From NCBI GenBank assembly GCA_030651375.1, contig JAUSFM010000004.1, forward strand, positions 1-52,110: a stretch of 52,110 nt of DNA. The letters are read 5' to 3'. The notes under the pieces were generated by a model. The model was not told the origin of the DNA. It searched no databases and worked only from the letters and a program-made list of their open reading frames with translations. Source of the stretch: Candidatus Woesearchaeota archaeon (GTDB taxonomy: Archaea > Nanobdellota > Nanobdellia > Woesearchaeales > UBA12501). Positions 41,417-48,799 of the stretch are shown here, piece after piece. Each line of letters starts with the position of its first letter. Position 1 is the first letter of the stretch. The translations under genes and the position numbers were made by a program.

Positions 41417-42079
41417 ATGCCCCTCAAACTCGTCGTCTTCGACATGGACCAGACACTGGTCAACTCAACCGCATGCATCTGCAATGCAACAAACGCCGGT
41501 TTGAAAGCAATCGGCAAGCCAACCATGGCGCCGGAAAAAATTCGCCCAAAAATTGGCATGCAGACCTGGCGGTTTCTGCAGCTTTTCTCCGGCGAGAAAG
41601 ATATCCAGAAATCAGAGCAGCTCATCACTGCCTACAAAGCCTATTTCAAAGAGCACTGCCTCAAAGAATGCACGCTCTACGATGGCGTGAAAGAAACGCT
41701 TGCAGCATTGCAGCAGAAAAAAATCCGGCTGGCAATTGCTACAACAGCAAAACTTGAGCTTGCTGTCCGCCTGCTCAAAGGCCTTGGCATTGTTGACTAT
41801 TTTGACTTGATGGTTGGCGAAGAAGTCATCCATCACGAAAAGCCTGATCCGGAAAGCCTCTTCATGATCGCTGACCATTTCAAGATTGATCCGGATGACG
41901 CGTTCATGGTCGGCGATACAGTTATGGACGTCGAAGCAGGAAAAAGCGCAGGGATGCACACCGTTGCAGTCACCTATGGCATTGACTCTCGAACAGAACT
42001 TGAAGGGGCCGAGCCCGACCATCTCATCAATTCGATGCACGAGCTTCTTCCCCTCCTCGAGACCCATGAGCGACGATGA
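41417..42079 (+). CDS. HAD-family phosphatase (phosphoglycolate phosphatase-like)
   Basis: 220 residues with all HAD motifs: VVFDMDQTLVNS (motif I aspartates D9 and D11), AIATTAK (motif II threonine), KPDPESL (motif III lysine) and FMVGDTVMDVEAGKSAG (motif IV acids). A helical cap is inserted after motif I, as in the phosphoglycolate phosphatase/beta-phosphoglucomutase group. The substrate is not predictable. The ATG follows the TATA box ACTATTTAAAAC by about 27 bp. Its stop overlaps the next gene start (ATGA). Confidence 0.9.
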   Translation: MPLKLVVFDMDQTLVNSTACICNATNAGLKAIGKPTMAPEKIRPKIGMQTWRFLQLFSGEKDIQKSEQLITAYKAYFKEHCLKECTLYDGVKETLAALQQKKIRLAIATTAKLELAVRLLKGLGIVDYFDLMVGEEVIHHEKPDPESLFMIADHFKIDPDDAFMVGDTVMDVEAGKSAGMHTVAVTYGIDSRTELEGAEPDHLINSMHELLPLLETHERR

Positions 42080-43245
42080 TGCTAATGATGAACACCGATG
42101 AATTCTACGAGCCGCGAGAAGACTCTTTCCTTCTTGCGACGCAGGTAAAAAAATACACCCGTGGAACAGTTCTTGATATGTGCACCGGCACCGGCATTCA
42201 GGCGATCACCGCAGCAAAAAAGAAAACCGTTCGTTTAGTTCTTGCCGTCGATATCAACAAAAAAGCTCTTGGATACGCCAAAAAACATAATTCCCACAAA
42301 AAAATAAAATACTTATATTCGGACTTGTTTGACAACATTACTGGAACGTTCGACACTATCATCTGCAATCCCCCCTACCTTCCGAATGAGCCCAGGCTGA
42401 AAGACATCGCGCTGGACGGCGGGAAAAAAGGATATGAGTTTATTGCACGTTTTCTTGCCACGACAGGAGAGTTTTTGAAAAAAGGAGGCAACATCCTGCT
42501 GGTTTTTTCCTCACTCACCAACCAATCAATTGTTGACCAGCTCATCAGCCGCCAAGGACTTCTCTTCACGCAACTCTCATCGCAACGATTTGATTTTGAA
42601 GAATTGTTCGTCTACAAACTCCAGTATCCTCCTTTCATCCAGCAAGTGTATTTCCGAGGAATTACGCACATCAATCGCTTTGCCACTGGCCACCGCGGGT
42701 TTATTTTCACTGGGCTTTTCAAAACCAAAAAAGTTGCCATCAAAATCCAGCGGCCCGATACCGCAGCGCATGGTACGGTTGCGCGGGAAGCGACCGTGCT
42801 GAAACAGCTCAACAAACATCACATCGGCCCCCGTCTTCTGTTTGCGAAGAATAATTATTTTGTGTATGAATTTGTATTTGGCTCTTTTATCCGCGACTTT
42901 GTTAAAACAGCTTCGTCCGCCGCAATCAAAAAAATGCTTGCGAACGTATTTTTACAAATGAAAAAGCTTGACGAGCTCGGTTTCACGAAAGAAGAAATGC
43001 ATCACCCGTTCAAACACATCATCATTTCAAAACACAAACCCGTGCTCATTGATTTCGAACGGTGCACAAAAACAGCAAAGTCGCATAATGTGACACAATT
43101 CTGCGAATGTGTTGCGCGGATGGCGCCGGAGCTTCGACGCGCCGGTGTGCTGGTTGATGCCGATAAACTCCGTTGGTACGCTGCTCGGTACCGACATGAT
43201 ATCTCTGTTTTCAAAGAACTCATCACCTATATCCATGCTGCGTAA
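42076..43245 (+). CDS. Fusion of HemK2-like methyltransferase and COG2112-type kinase
   Basis: 389 residues. Residues 5-190 are a methyltransferase of the HemK2/Mtq2 type: YEPREDSFLLA, SAM motif VLDMCTGTGIQAI, and catalytic IICNPPYLP. That family methylates release factors or related Gln/Lys/N targets. Residues about 195-389 are a small kinase-like domain: VAIKIQ with the ATP-binding lysine, VAREATVLKQL with its glutamate, then MHHPFKHIII and VLIDFERC, the divergent catalytic and metal motifs of archaeal COG2112 proteins. ATG codons at 42076, 42079, 42085 and 42088 are possible; 42076 gives the usual ATGA overlap with the HAD gene. Confidence 0.85.
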   Translation: MMLMMNTDEFYEPREDSFLLATQVKKYTRGTVLDMCTGTGIQAITAAKKKTVRLVLAVDINKKALGYAKKHNSHKKIKYLYSDLFDNITGTFDTIICNPPYLPNEPRLKDIALDGGKKGYEFIARFLATTGEFLKKGGNILLVFSSLTNQSIVDQLISRQGLLFTQLSSQRFDFEELFVYKLQYPPFIQQVYFRGITHINRFATGHRGFIFTGLFKTKKVAIKIQRPDTAAHGTVAREATVLKQLNKHHIGPRLLFAKNNYFVYEFVFGSFIRDFVKTASSAAIKKMLANVFLQMKKLDELGFTKEEMHHPFKHIIISKHKPVLIDFERCTKTAKSHNVTQFCECVARMAPELRRAGVLVDADKLRWYAARYRHDISVFKELITYIHAA

Positions 43246-43260
43246 TTGATTATCACTTGG

Positions 43261-44049
43261 TTATTTCAACTGCTTCCTGCCCATTTTTCTCATGAGCCAC
43301 AGCCACATCCGCTTGGAAATGGATGTCTCTTCTGCTCCTGCAAGATACTGCTCAATAAGCTGCCGGAGAAGCGGCGGATGGCCGCTTGAAATTACGTCAA
43401 CCCCATTTTTGATGTGCCACTTTAATCGGTTTATATTATCCGTACCCAGTGAAACAACACACATATTCCGCTGGTGCGCTTTTCTGATAAAACTTTTTGT
43501 CAGCAGCAATGCGCCGACGTATCGGGCGCCGATTTTCTTGGCGCGCAGGAGCACCTTGCGCTGCGGGAGCAGGCCGAAACAGCAATATTCCAATTCAGGA
43601 TACTCCTGGGCAATCCTGCGCAGCAGATGATAATTGATGCACAAAATAACAACGCGGCTTTCAAGCTTCTGTTTCTTTATTTTTTTAATGCATTTCCGGT
43701 AATCAAATATTCCACTGTTCAAATCCTTAATGTCTAAAATCAGTTTTGTTAACGGGTATTTTTTTACGAGCACCAGTACATCATCCAGCGTTGGAATCGT
43801 GCTGCCATCCTTCAGCCGCACTTTTTGCAGCGTCTTGAGCGTTTTCGTATTGACAAGTCCGCTCCAGTTCGTGAGCCGGTCAAGAATCGCGTCATGGAAA
43901 AGCACAAACTCTTTGTCACGCGTCATGCGCACATCGACTTCAATCATGTCGGGGTGCTGAGCCAGGGTTTTTTTAATGGCCTCCATGCTGTTCTCAAATG
44001 CATTGCCCTTTCCTCCGCGGTGGGCAACAACGATGTATTTGTGCACCAT
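43261..44049 (-). CDS. Glycerophosphodiester phosphodiesterase
   Basis: 262 residues with a TIM-barrel GDPD pattern: VVAHRGGKGNAFENSMEA (HRG and E-N), then IEVDVRMTRDKEFVLFHDAI (E-x-D and HD), DGSTIPTLDDVL and LILDIKD. These residues bind the divalent metal and the phosphodiester. No signal peptide, so it is probably cytoplasmic; substrates would be glycerophosphodiesters from lipid turnover. The ATG at 44049 is about 26 bp after the TATA box GATTTAAATAC, favouring it over an upstream extension. Confidence 0.92.
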   Translation of the reverse strand: MVHKYIVVAHRGGKGNAFENSMEAIKKTLAQHPDMIEVDVRMTRDKEFVLFHDAILDRLTNWSGLVNTKTLKTLQKVRLKDGSTIPTLDDVLVLVKKYPLTKLILDIKDLNSGIFDYRKCIKKIKKQKLESRVVILCINYHLLRRIAQEYPELEYCCFGLLPQRKVLLRAKKIGARYVGALLLTKSFIRKAHQRNMCVVSLGTDNINRLKWHIKNGVDVISSGHPPLLRQLIEQYLAGAEETSISKRMWLWLMRKMGRKQLK

Positions 44050-44170
44050 AGTCTTTTTTAGCGGGAAGAAGTATTTAAATCTTCTATCCCCTACCAAAAT
44101 TCCAGACAGGGCACTATTCAGCATAAACAATTTAAATACCAACTGTGTATGCCCTAACAGAGGTGATGGC

Positions 44171-44566
44171 ATGCGAAGATTCCTTTCAGGTAGCCTGTTT
44201 ACCATGGTCGGCCTTTTTCTCGTTGATGCCAGTTACCCGCTCAGTTTTTCGATTCACCACCTTGTTCGTTCCTTGCTCGTTGTCTCCGTTGTAACCGTAA
44301 TTTCCCTTGTTGCACTCATGCTCGTTCGCCGCCAGCAAATTACACTCACTGCGCCTCTTCCACGGCTGCGAGTGTCATTCAAGGAAAAAATAGCCCAACT
44401 CCGGCTGAAAAAGAACACTGAACACGAGGTGCATGCAGCCAAAGAGCGTGTTGCCTACCAGCACCAGCGCATCATAAAAAAGCTCGGCAAGGCGCATGAT
44501 ATTTCTTTTCATACAACACAGCATGTGAAGGTGCAGCAGAATCTTGGCTTTTTGAAGAAAAATTGA
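44171..44566 (+). CDS. Small two-pass membrane protein with basic tail
   Basis: 131 residues: two hydrophobic segments (about 7-27 and 32-54) followed by a basic, mostly helical cytoplasmic tail (FKEKIAQLRLKKNTEHEVHA). GAGGTGAT lies before the ATG at 44171, and a TATA box (ACAATTTAAATACC) lies near 44126-44139, so the long open frame upstream is not used. Function unknown. Confidence 0.6.
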   Translation: MRRFLSGSLFTMVGLFLVDASYPLSFSIHHLVRSLLVVSVVTVISLVALMLVRRQQITLTAPLPRLRVSFKEKIAQLRLKKNTEHEVHAAKERVAYQHQRIIKKLGKAHDISFHTTQHVKVQQNLGFLKKN

Positions 44567-44601
44567 GAAACTTAATTAACTCTCTCCCTTTCTTTTTTTG
44601 T

Positions 44602-44904
44602 ATGGCCTCGTTTAACGAGCGTGTTTGGGCACTCTGTGCCAAAATACCGAAAGGAAACGTCACGACCTATCAGGAGATTGCACATGCGCTGGGTACGCGT
44701 GCCTACCGAGCGGTCGGCAATGCACTCAATAAAAATCCGCATGCGCCGGTTGTGCCGTGCCATCGCGTGGTGAAAACTGACGGAACGCTTGGCGGCTTTG
44801 CAGACGGGTGTGCTGCGAAAGAAGCGCTGTTGAGGAACGAGGGCGTTGCATTCCACAAAGGTACGATTGTTGACTTTGACAAAAACTGCTTTAAATTCAA
44901 ATAA
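44602..44904 (+). CDS. Minimal methylated-DNA cysteine methyltransferase (MGMT fold)
   Basis: 100 residues, only the C-terminal DNA-binding and catalytic domain of O6-methylguanine-DNA methyltransferase: FNERVWALCAKIPKGNVTTY, YRAVGNALNKNP, and the acceptor PCHRVV with C53, followed by GTLGGFADG. The cysteine is present, unlike alkyltransferase-like proteins, which have Trp. The usual N-terminal domain is missing. It likely repairs alkylated guanine. A TATA-like AAACTTAATTAAC is about 27 bp before the ATG at 44602. Confidence 0.9.
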   Translation: MASFNERVWALCAKIPKGNVTTYQEIAHALGTRAYRAVGNALNKNPHAPVVPCHRVVKTDGTLGGFADGCAAKEALLRNEGVAFHKGTIVDFDKNCFKFK

Positions 44905-44935
44905 TTATATAAACCAGTGCACTGTTTTTTCTCTC

Positions 44936-45832
44936 ATGAACATCAAAATCTACGAGGAAAAAGAAATCCATCCACATGCTTTCGCGCTCCTTGAGCAGCA
45001 CGGTCACCATATCACCACCGACTCTGAACGGGCAGAGGCAATTCTCATTCGCACGGCAACCCACGCCGATAAAAAATTTATTGACCGGCATTCAAAACTG
45101 AAATACCTTTTGCGCGCCGGCGCAGGGCTTGACAACATCAACATTGATGAATGCCGGCAACGCGGCATTATTCTTCTGAATTCCGCCGGCGCAAATGCGA
45201 ACGCGGTTGCTGAATACACGATTGGGCTCATGTTTGCCGCGCTGCGAAAAATTTCTGTGGCAGACCGGCATGTGCGTGGTGGCGGCTGGGATCGTTATTC
45301 ATTTCTCGGCGCTGAACTGCAGGGAAAAACAATAGGCCTTGTCGGCTTCGGCGCGATTCCCAAGCTCGTTGCGAAAAAACTGCAGGGATTTGACGTCAAG
45401 ATTCTTGCCTATGATCCCTTTTTGAAAAAAGAACAGATTGAGATATTTCCCAACACTCATCAGATGGCTGAACTGCATCACCTTCTGCAAAAAAGCCAGA
45501 TTGTTTCAATTCACGTGCCGCTGGTTAAAGAAACTGAATATATGATTGGCGCTGCTGAGCTCAAACTTCTCAATCCCGGAACCGTGCTGATTAATACATC
45601 GCGCGGCAAAATTGTTGATGAAGAAGCACTTATTCCTCTTCTCGTATCACAGAAACTTATTGCAGCGCTTGATGTTTTTTCCGAAGAGCCGCTCGGTGAA
45701 AAAAAAATTGCTGCGCTAAAAAAACTTGACAACGTGATTCTGACCCCTCATATTGCGGCTATGACTCCAGAAGCCCACGAGGCGATGGCAGTGGAAGTTG
45801 TGAAGAAGTTCTGTGAGATGGTTAAGAAATAA
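44936..45832 (+). CDS. D-2-hydroxyacid dehydrogenase (phosphoglycerate dehydrogenase-like)
   Basis: 298 residues, NAD-dependent. It has the substrate domain (LLRAGAGLDNINIDECRQRG), a nucleotide-binding domain (KTIGLVGFGAIPKLVAKKLQ; the last Gly of the usual GxGxxG is Pro), and catalytic R223 (NTSRGKIVDEEAL), E251 (EEPL) and H272 (LTPHIAAMT). No ACT domain. It is close to 3-phosphoglycerate dehydrogenase of serine synthesis, but other 2-hydroxyacids are possible. The TATA box ATTATATAAACC is 27 bp before the ATG. Confidence 0.9.
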   Translation: MNIKIYEEKEIHPHAFALLEQHGHHITTDSERAEAILIRTATHADKKFIDRHSKLKYLLRAGAGLDNINIDECRQRGIILLNSAGANANAVAEYTIGLMFAALRKISVADRHVRGGGWDRYSFLGAELQGKTIGLVGFGAIPKLVAKKLQGFDVKILAYDPFLKKEQIEIFPNTHQMAELHHLLQKSQIVSIHVPLVKETEYMIGAAELKLLNPGTVLINTSRGKIVDEEALIPLLVSQKLIAALDVFSEEPLGEKKIAALKKLDNVILTPHIAAMTPEAHEAMAVEVVKKFCEMVKK

Positions 45833-45865
45833 TGGCTAATCGAATTAATTCTTGTGTACTCTTCT

Positions 45866-46837
45866 TTACCGTTGCTCAATATCAATAACCGTATTAATAA
45901 GCCGTGCGAGATAGCGTGTCTTTGCTACTGCAGAGCCAATGGTGCCCGTGGTGTCACGCGCCGAGACAATGCCTATAAGTTCGCCAGTGTGTGCATCCAC
46001 AACTGGCCCGCCGCTGATACCTTCCACGGCGCGTGCGCTGGTCGTGAAGAAATTATTAAACGGGCGGCCGATTTCTTCTGCATTTCCGTGGACTGCCGGT
46101 TCAAGCACCTTTCCTGTTTGCTCATACTGTTTTCCGTTCAGTATGCCATACATCCTGACCTGTTGGCCACGAGTTGGTTCTGCAGGAACATATCGAGGAA
46201 TCATATCCGACGATGCACCTGCCGGGAGTTGTTCTTGCTCAAGCGCATAGCCCAGCGGCGTTGGTATCGGTTTTCCTTGCAGGCCTGCTTTGACGAGTGC
46301 AAGGTCATTGCGCATATCAACATTCGGAACACCCAGCGGGTAGTCTTTGCCGTTGATACGCACGCCGAAATTCATATATCCCGACGTGATGGGCAGGCAA
46401 TGTGCTGCAGTTACCAGCCAGCCATCCTCTGTGAGAAGTAGGCCTGAACACAATGTTCTTTCGATATACAAAATCTCAACGAGATTATCTTTCACATTTC
46501 TGTGTGCATTTTGCGGCGATCGCCCGACGGGATTGCGCATATATGTTTGCAGTGCGACAAGGCCGTCGATGTTTTCCTTCTGTGGTTTTTGTGGCGCAGC
46601 GGATGCTTCATCTGCTCCATCAGATCCATTCATTTCAGGAGCATGGTCTGTTTTGCGGAGATTGATACCTGCTTCGTGTGCTGCTATTTCGAGCGGCGCA
46701 TACAGTGCTTCGCTGGTTGAGAAATTTCCCTGGGTGCGGAGAAAAGTGGAAAGGCTTAGATATCCAAATGCAGCGAGTGCCGCAGCTCCAATACCTGCTC
46801 TCTTTGCCGCTCGTCCAATCGTTGTGGTGATAGTCAT
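45866..46837 (-). CDS. Membrane-anchored trypsin-like serine protease
   Basis: 323 residues. One N-terminal membrane segment (about 15-33), a low-complexity linker (60-90), then a chymotrypsin-fold domain. The triad is visible: LVTAAHC (H146), NDLALVK (D178) and GISGGPVVD (S275). C130 and C147 could form the disulfide near the active-site histidine. The catalytic domain should face outside. There is no PDZ domain. A second, HtrA-like protease is encoded at 48.8 kb; the two are not close copies. Confidence 0.85.
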   Translation of the reverse strand: MTITTTIGRAAKRAGIGAAALAAFGYLSLSTFLRTQGNFSTSEALYAPLEIAAHEAGINLRKTDHAPEMNGSDGADEASAAPQKPQKENIDGLVALQTYMRNPVGRSPQNAHRNVKDNLVEILYIERTLCSGLLLTEDGWLVTAAHCLPITSGYMNFGVRINGKDYPLGVPNVDMRNDLALVKAGLQGKPIPTPLGYALEQEQLPAGASSDMIPRYVPAEPTRGQQVRMYGILNGKQYEQTGKVLEPAVHGNAEEIGRPFNNFFTTSARAVEGISGGPVVDAHTGELIGIVSARDTTGTIGSAVAKTRYLARLINTVIDIEQR

Positions 46838-46880
46838 GTCTCTTAGCTTGTATTTTCAGTCTGCTTTCTACCACCCAGAA

Positions 46881-47801
46881 TTATTTTTTCTTCTTTGTCT
46901 TTTTGATTTCTTTTTCAAGGTCGAGCTTGTCGAGCAGTTCCTTGTACCGGTTTCGGATGGTGACTTCAGTCACGCCGGCAACATCTGCCACTTCGCGCTG
47001 GGTGCGTTTTTCACCGTGAATCAGCGCCGAAACATACAGCGCAGCGGCGGCAATACCCGTTGGTCCACGTCCTGAAGTGAGCTCTGCTTTTTGCGCTTTT
47101 TCAAGAACTTCAATTGCCTTGGACTGGGTTTCAGCGCTCAGTTTCAAAGATGAGGCGAAGCGTGCGATGTAATCCGCCGGGTTTGACGGCAAAATCGTGA
47201 TGTTCAGCTCTCGGGTAACAAAGCGGTAGGTTCGGCCGACTTCTTTCTTGTCGATACCGGATGCTTCGCTGAGTTCGTCGAGCGTACGGGGCACATCATG
47301 GCCTCTGCAGGCAGCGTAGAGCGAACCTGCCACCACACTTTCCATGCTTCTTCCACGGACCAGGCCGCGCTGGACTGCCATAGTATAAATTCTGGCAGCT
47401 TCTTCTTCAACTGATTTTGGCAGCTTTAAGTAGGATGAAACTCTCTTGAGTTCAGCCAGTGCAAGCTTCAGGTTGCGTTCGATGGCGGTGCTGATGCGGT
47501 ACTGCCACTTTCTAAGCCGGAAGAATTTGTTTTTGTCCTTGCCCTCGAGCCGGTACAGGTCAGCTTTTTGGCCGACTTCAGTGCCAAGGCCTTGGTCGTA
47601 CTGCGTGTACGTCATCGGGGCGCCAGTACGCCGCTTGTTTTCCCCATCGTCAGAATCAAATTCGCGCCATTCCTGCTCGAAGTCCACCATACGGTCTTCG
47701 ACCACGAGGCCACAGTCTTTGCAGATAACTTCGCCTTTGTCGCGGTTGTGAAAAAGATTAATACTGTCGCATTCAGGGCATTTTTTGACAAAACTCATCA
47801 T
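46881..47801 (-). CDS. tfb: Transcription initiation factor B (TFB)
   Basis: 306 residues, full length. It bridges TBP-TATA complexes and RNA polymerase. There is an N-terminal zinc ribbon (C8, C11, C27, C30 in KKCPECDSIN and VICKDCGLVV), the B-reader/linker (EWREFDSDDGENKRRTGAPM) and two cyclin repeats (SVVAGSLYAACRGHDVPRTL; GPTGIAAAALYVSALIHGEK). The C-terminal HTH (TQREVADVAGVTEVTIRNRY) recognises the BRE. GGTGGT lies five nt before the ATG; a second ATG follows at once. It is divergent from the small gene at 47972, with several TATA boxes between. Confidence 0.97.
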   Translation of the reverse strand: MMSFVKKCPECDSINLFHNRDKGEVICKDCGLVVEDRMVDFEQEWREFDSDDGENKRRTGAPMTYTQYDQGLGTEVGQKADLYRLEGKDKNKFFRLRKWQYRISTAIERNLKLALAELKRVSSYLKLPKSVEEEAARIYTMAVQRGLVRGRSMESVVAGSLYAACRGHDVPRTLDELSEASGIDKKEVGRTYRFVTRELNITILPSNPADYIARFASSLKLSAETQSKAIEVLEKAQKAELTSGRGPTGIAAAALYVSALIHGEKRTQREVADVAGVTEVTIRNRYKELLDKLDLEKEIKKTKKKK

Positions 47802-47971
47802 GGCAGACCACCATAGTTACTGTTTCTTCCCCTGCGGTCCCCACCACCAATTTCATTAATTTTATAAAGAAAATCATGTTCTGCTATATAAACCTTTCGC
47901 TTTTTCTTTATAAAACCACAAACTTAATAAAAACTGAACACTCCGGGTATAAAAAGCTACAGGGTGATACT

Positions 47972-48223
47972 ATGGTTCGCGGCGTTATTGTCAAAATCAA
48001 CGAACAGCGCGGTGCTACGGGCGGGCAGCTGTCCGGCACGGTCAAGCGCGAAGATACTGGTGCAGTAATCCCATTCAAGACATCTCTTTCAGGCATGTCC
48101 AACATTGGCGAGGGTGATTGGGTTTCCGGCACCGTTGGTGTTGGGAAACGCATGATGACTAATGTCAAATTCGCCCAGCGTGGTATGCGCTCGGGAGTGG
48201 CGGGAAGGACGAGGAAACAGTAA
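47972..48223 (+). CDS. Small OB/cold-shock-like protein
   Basis: 83 residues. The pattern MVRGVIVKINEQRGATGGQL, then TGAVIPFKTSLSG and IGEGDWVSGTV, resembles a five-strand cold-shock/OB fold, without the usual aromatic RNP residues. The tail is basic. It may bind RNA. GGGTGAT six nt upstream and TATA box ACTTAATAAAAAC near 47921-47933 support the start at 47972 over an upstream extension. It shares its promoter region with tfb. Confidence 0.6.
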   Translation: MVRGVIVKINEQRGATGGQLSGTVKREDTGAVIPFKTSLSGMSNIGEGDWVSGTVGVGKRMMTNVKFAQRGMRSGVAGRTRKQ

Positions 48224-48246
48224 GATACTTTTTTCTTTTTGTAAAA

Positions 48247-48348
48247 TTTTATAAACCCCCCATCGCTTTTAATCTTCTATCTGCCGCAGTCGCATAACCC
48301 GAGACAACATTTTTTGCTTCGCAAAAAAAGCTTGGGCAACGGCGTTGC
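48247..48348 (+). repeat. tRNA-Ser 5' fragment copy 1 with own TATA box and hairpin
   Basis: A TATA box (TTTTATAAAC, 48247-48256) is followed after about 31 bp by GCCGCAGTCGCATAACCCG (48283-48301), identical to the first 19 nt of the tRNA-Ser gene at 48542. The copy then departs into AGACAAC and an 8-bp hairpin (TTTTTTGC at 48310-48317 with GCAAAAAA at 48321-48328). A second hairpin follows (GCAAC/GTTGC, 48336-48348). The promoter spacing equals that of the real tRNA, so transcription is plausible. No tRNA can form. Confidence 0.85.
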
Positions 48349-48360
48349 GTGTTGAAACAA

Positions 48361-48518
48361 GATTAATAAACCACCTCATCCAGCTCTTTTTTCATTTGCC
48401 GCAGTCGCATAACCCGAGACAACCTTTTTGCGCTGATGCGCAAAAAGCTTGCACACGACGAACATTTTCGCCTTCGGCGAAAACAGCGCTTTGCGCATAA
48501 CGACAAAACTTAAAAACA
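48361..48518 (+). repeat. tRNA-Ser 5' fragment copy 2 with TATA box and hairpins
   Basis: A TATA box (GATTAATAAACC, 48361-48372) precedes a second identical 26-nt start (48398-48423; same 19 nt of tRNA-Ser plus AGACAAC). Then come a 10-bp hairpin (CTTTTTGCGC, 48424-48433, with GCGCAAAAAG, 48438-48447), the GCACACGACGAA segment, an 8-bp hairpin (TTTTCGCC, 48465-48472, with GGCGAAAA, 48476-48483) and a 4-bp one (GCGC, 48486-48496). The stretch ends in ACTTAAAAAC (48508-48517), the TATA box of the intact tRNA. Most of it matches, inverted, the cassette at 610-694. Confidence 0.85.
48508..48517 (+). promoter_or_regulatory. TATA box of tRNA-Ser
   Basis: ACTTAAAAAC centred about 30 bp before the tRNA 5' end. 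The same box with the same flanks (AAAACTTAAAAACAA) serves atpK at the other end of the window on the opposite strand. Confidence 0.7.
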
Positions 48519-48541
48519 AAACTCCAAATCACATTCACATT

Positions 48542-48625
48542 GCCGCAGTCGCATAACCCGGTATTGCGCAGCCCTGGAAAGGCTGTTTCCGCAAGGATGT
48601 CCCGGTTCAAATCCGGGCTGCGGCG
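48542..48625 (+). tRNA. tRNA-Ser (anticodon GGA)
   Basis: Acceptor stem GCCGCAG pairs with CTGCGGC (48618-48624), discriminator G. The D arm has CGCA/TGCG. The anticodon arm is CAGCC-CTGGAAA-GGCTG, giving anticodon GGA. The long variable arm (TCC-GCAA-GGA) is typical of serine tRNA. The T arm is CCCGG-TTCAAAT-CCGGG. No intron, CCA not encoded. A T-rich run (48626-48637) follows and may end the transcript. Partial copies of this gene lie on both sides. Confidence 0.95.
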
Positions 48626-48674
48626 TATTATTTTTATTGCCGAGCGAAGCGAGGCCGGGACTCCGAACGAAGTG

Positions 48675-48750
48675 AGGATGTCCCTCTTTTGGTCAAGCTT
48701 TTTTGCTTGCAAAAAAGATTGTGCAGGTTCCCAAATCCGGGCTGCGGCGT
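48675..48750 (+). repeat. tRNA-Ser 3' fragment split by a hairpin element
   Basis: AGGATGTCCC (48675-48684) equals tRNA-Ser 48594-48603, and CAAATCCGGGCTGCGGCGT (48732-48750) equals 48608-48626, the T-arm and acceptor end. Between them, exactly after TCCC, lie about 41 bp holding the hairpin CTTTTTTGC/GCAAAAAAG (48698-48717); this is similar, in inverted orientation, to the hairpin following copy 1. GGTTC resumes at 48726, with two extra C. So a 3' tRNA copy is interrupted by the same kind of element that ends the 5' copies. Confidence 0.8.
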
Positions 48751-48799
48751 TTATTTTTTTTTCACAACCTTTTTAACCACCACTTCTTCTGAATCATCC

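Noticed and set aside
45345-45380. Altered GxGxxG in the 2-hydroxyacid dehydrogenase as a sign of inactivation
   Set aside because: Only the last glycine is changed (to proline), while the catalytic Arg, Glu and His are intact; reported only as an oddity.
48283-48625. Three direct repeats resembling a short CRISPR array
   Set aside because: Repeats are 115 and 144 bp apart, only 19-26 nt are shared, spacers contain hairpins and TATA boxes, and the third copy is an intact tRNA-Ser; no cas genes are nearby.
48608-48750. 19-bp duplicated tRNA 3' end as attachment sites of an integrated element
   Set aside because: Only 124 bp separate the copies, there is no integrase, and the matching 5' fragments on the other side are not explained by integrase-type insertion.
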